Source of the DNA: Mycoemilia scoparia
Lineage: Eukaryota > Kickxellomycota > Kickxellomycetes > Kickxellales > Kickxellaceae
Length of the DNA stretch: 64,000 nt
Direction of reading: 5' to 3'
Assembly (NCBI GenBank): GCA_027575805.1
Contig: JANBPU010000016.1
Span: 112,696 to 176,695, forward strand
This document shows, in pieces, positions 63,251 to 64,000 of this stretch. The position numbers and the translations under genes are program-made. The notes under the pieces were generated by a model that was given only the letters and a program-made list of their open reading frames with translations, was not told the origin of the DNA and made no database searches. Position 1 is the first letter of the stretch. Every line of letters starts with the position of its first letter.

Positions 63251-64000
63251 TTCAAATACTACTGACTCGATATTAAGAGTGTGTGTGGAAAGAGAAGGAA
63301 ACATAATACTTGGCCATTCTTCTTAGCTTATATATTCCTAACCGTTTCGCCTATTATTTCTGATAAAATTTTACTTTTTCCTCCTCTACTCTCAATATTA
63401 AACCCCTTGTGTGTAGTTCAATTTCCACTTTGCCCCAACCAAAGTGCAAGTAAAATTTTCATTTGATTTAATAATAACTAATTTGATTGGTTTGTACCCT
63501 CAACATTTAATGGTATTGGTAATTTGATTTTGTAACTGAATCTTTGGGTCTGGGATTTATTATGGTTGAAGTCACTAGATTTAGGTGCAAAATGAGTTTT
63601 GTGAAATAAGTATAGGAAATCAGGTAATATAGGAGATTATTTTTGAAGAGTGACCATTTGCTTATAGACTGTGATCATTCATTTGGCTATAGTTTCCCCT
63701 TTAATTGTTGGCCACCAAAAGTCACCCTTCAAAAATTATGATCCATATTCTATTTAAAAATTGTTAACGTGTTAACTGTAAATAAAATTTCGGCTTTTAA
63801 TGCACCACAACGAATTACAATAATGATACAATTGTAATGGCAATACAAGATAGGGTTATTGGAAACAGTTTAAAAGATGCTTGGTTAAAAAAATGATCTC
63901 AAAATATCTTTACCAGATACACTATAGCCCCGGGAAATGTTGTCTCTGACACAACGATAAAAAATTAAATAGCTGCTAACTAAGGTATCACCCAAATAGA
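63251..64000. other. Upstream region of RPL7 with one family A element
   Basis: 750 bp to the window edge. The RPL7 promoter lies next to 63251 and is pyrimidine-rich on the coding strand. It contains the family A element at 63627-63748. No gene is visible. Confidence 0.5.
63627..63748. mobile_element. Family A inverted-repeat element, copy 5
   Basis: About 122 bp, in the orientation of copy 4. The right end (GTCACCCTTCAAAAATTATG then ATCCATA) is intact. The left end GGAGATTATTTTTGAAGAGT is slightly changed, and the interior CATTTGGCTATAGTTTCCCC is a diverged form of the shared core. Confidence 0.73.

Noticed and set aside
1..64000. tRNA genes
   Set aside because: No A-box and B-box pair with a foldable cloverleaf was found on either strand by eye; isolated GTTCGA-like strings fall in coding regions.

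Overview
The window is eukaryotic nuclear DNA, almost certainly from a fungus. Genes are dense and on both strands. Many coding regions are split by short introns (about 70-600 bp) that run from GT (mostly GTAAGN) to YAG. Intergenic DNA is AT-rich. The gene set is fungal: a class I myosin with SH3 and acidic tail, MDV1, YAH1-type ferredoxin, GDE1-type phosphodiesterase, an OPT transporter and NPR3. Retention of OPA3-like and KDM8-like genes and the loose N/Q/H-rich disordered stretches would fit an early-diverging (non-Dikarya) lineage, but that placement is inference. The standard genetic code fits throughout. No rRNA, tRNA, CRISPR or prokaryotic feature was seen.

Layout, left to right: the tail of VPS4 (+); an OPT oligopeptide transporter (+) convergent with a CLC chloride/proton antiporter (-); CMC1 (-), MDV1 (+), OPA3-like (-) and ATP3 (+), four mitochondrial genes in a row; SMC1 cohesin subunit (-); a small membrane protein of unknown family (+); DSN1/Mis13 kinetochore protein (+); PRP6 splicing factor (+); a very large NPR3 (+); mitochondrial ferredoxin YAH1 (+); a small secreted peptide gene (+) flanked by two copies of a short inverted-repeat element; GDE1-like glycerophosphodiesterase (+); a disordered orphan (-); myosin-I (-); UEV1/MMS2 (+) convergent with a KDM8-like JmjC protein (-); dihydroxyacetone kinase (+); a heat-shock-factor-type transcription factor (+); ribosomal protein L7/uL30 (-).

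Ten genes had to be assembled from exons by reading splice sites by eye. Several have tiny coding exons: the myosin start codon alone, 8 nt in RPL7, 10 nt in UEV1, and 44 nt in ATP3. In every such gene the exon phases close and the joined protein matches its family.

Three families of short (about 115-135 bp) terminal-inverted-repeat elements are scattered through the intergenic DNA: family A with five copies, B with three, C with two. They look like MITEs. I saw no transposase and no exotic multi-gene system. The most novel items are these repeat families, the MITE-flanked secreted peptide, the two orphan proteins, and the mitochondrial gene run.
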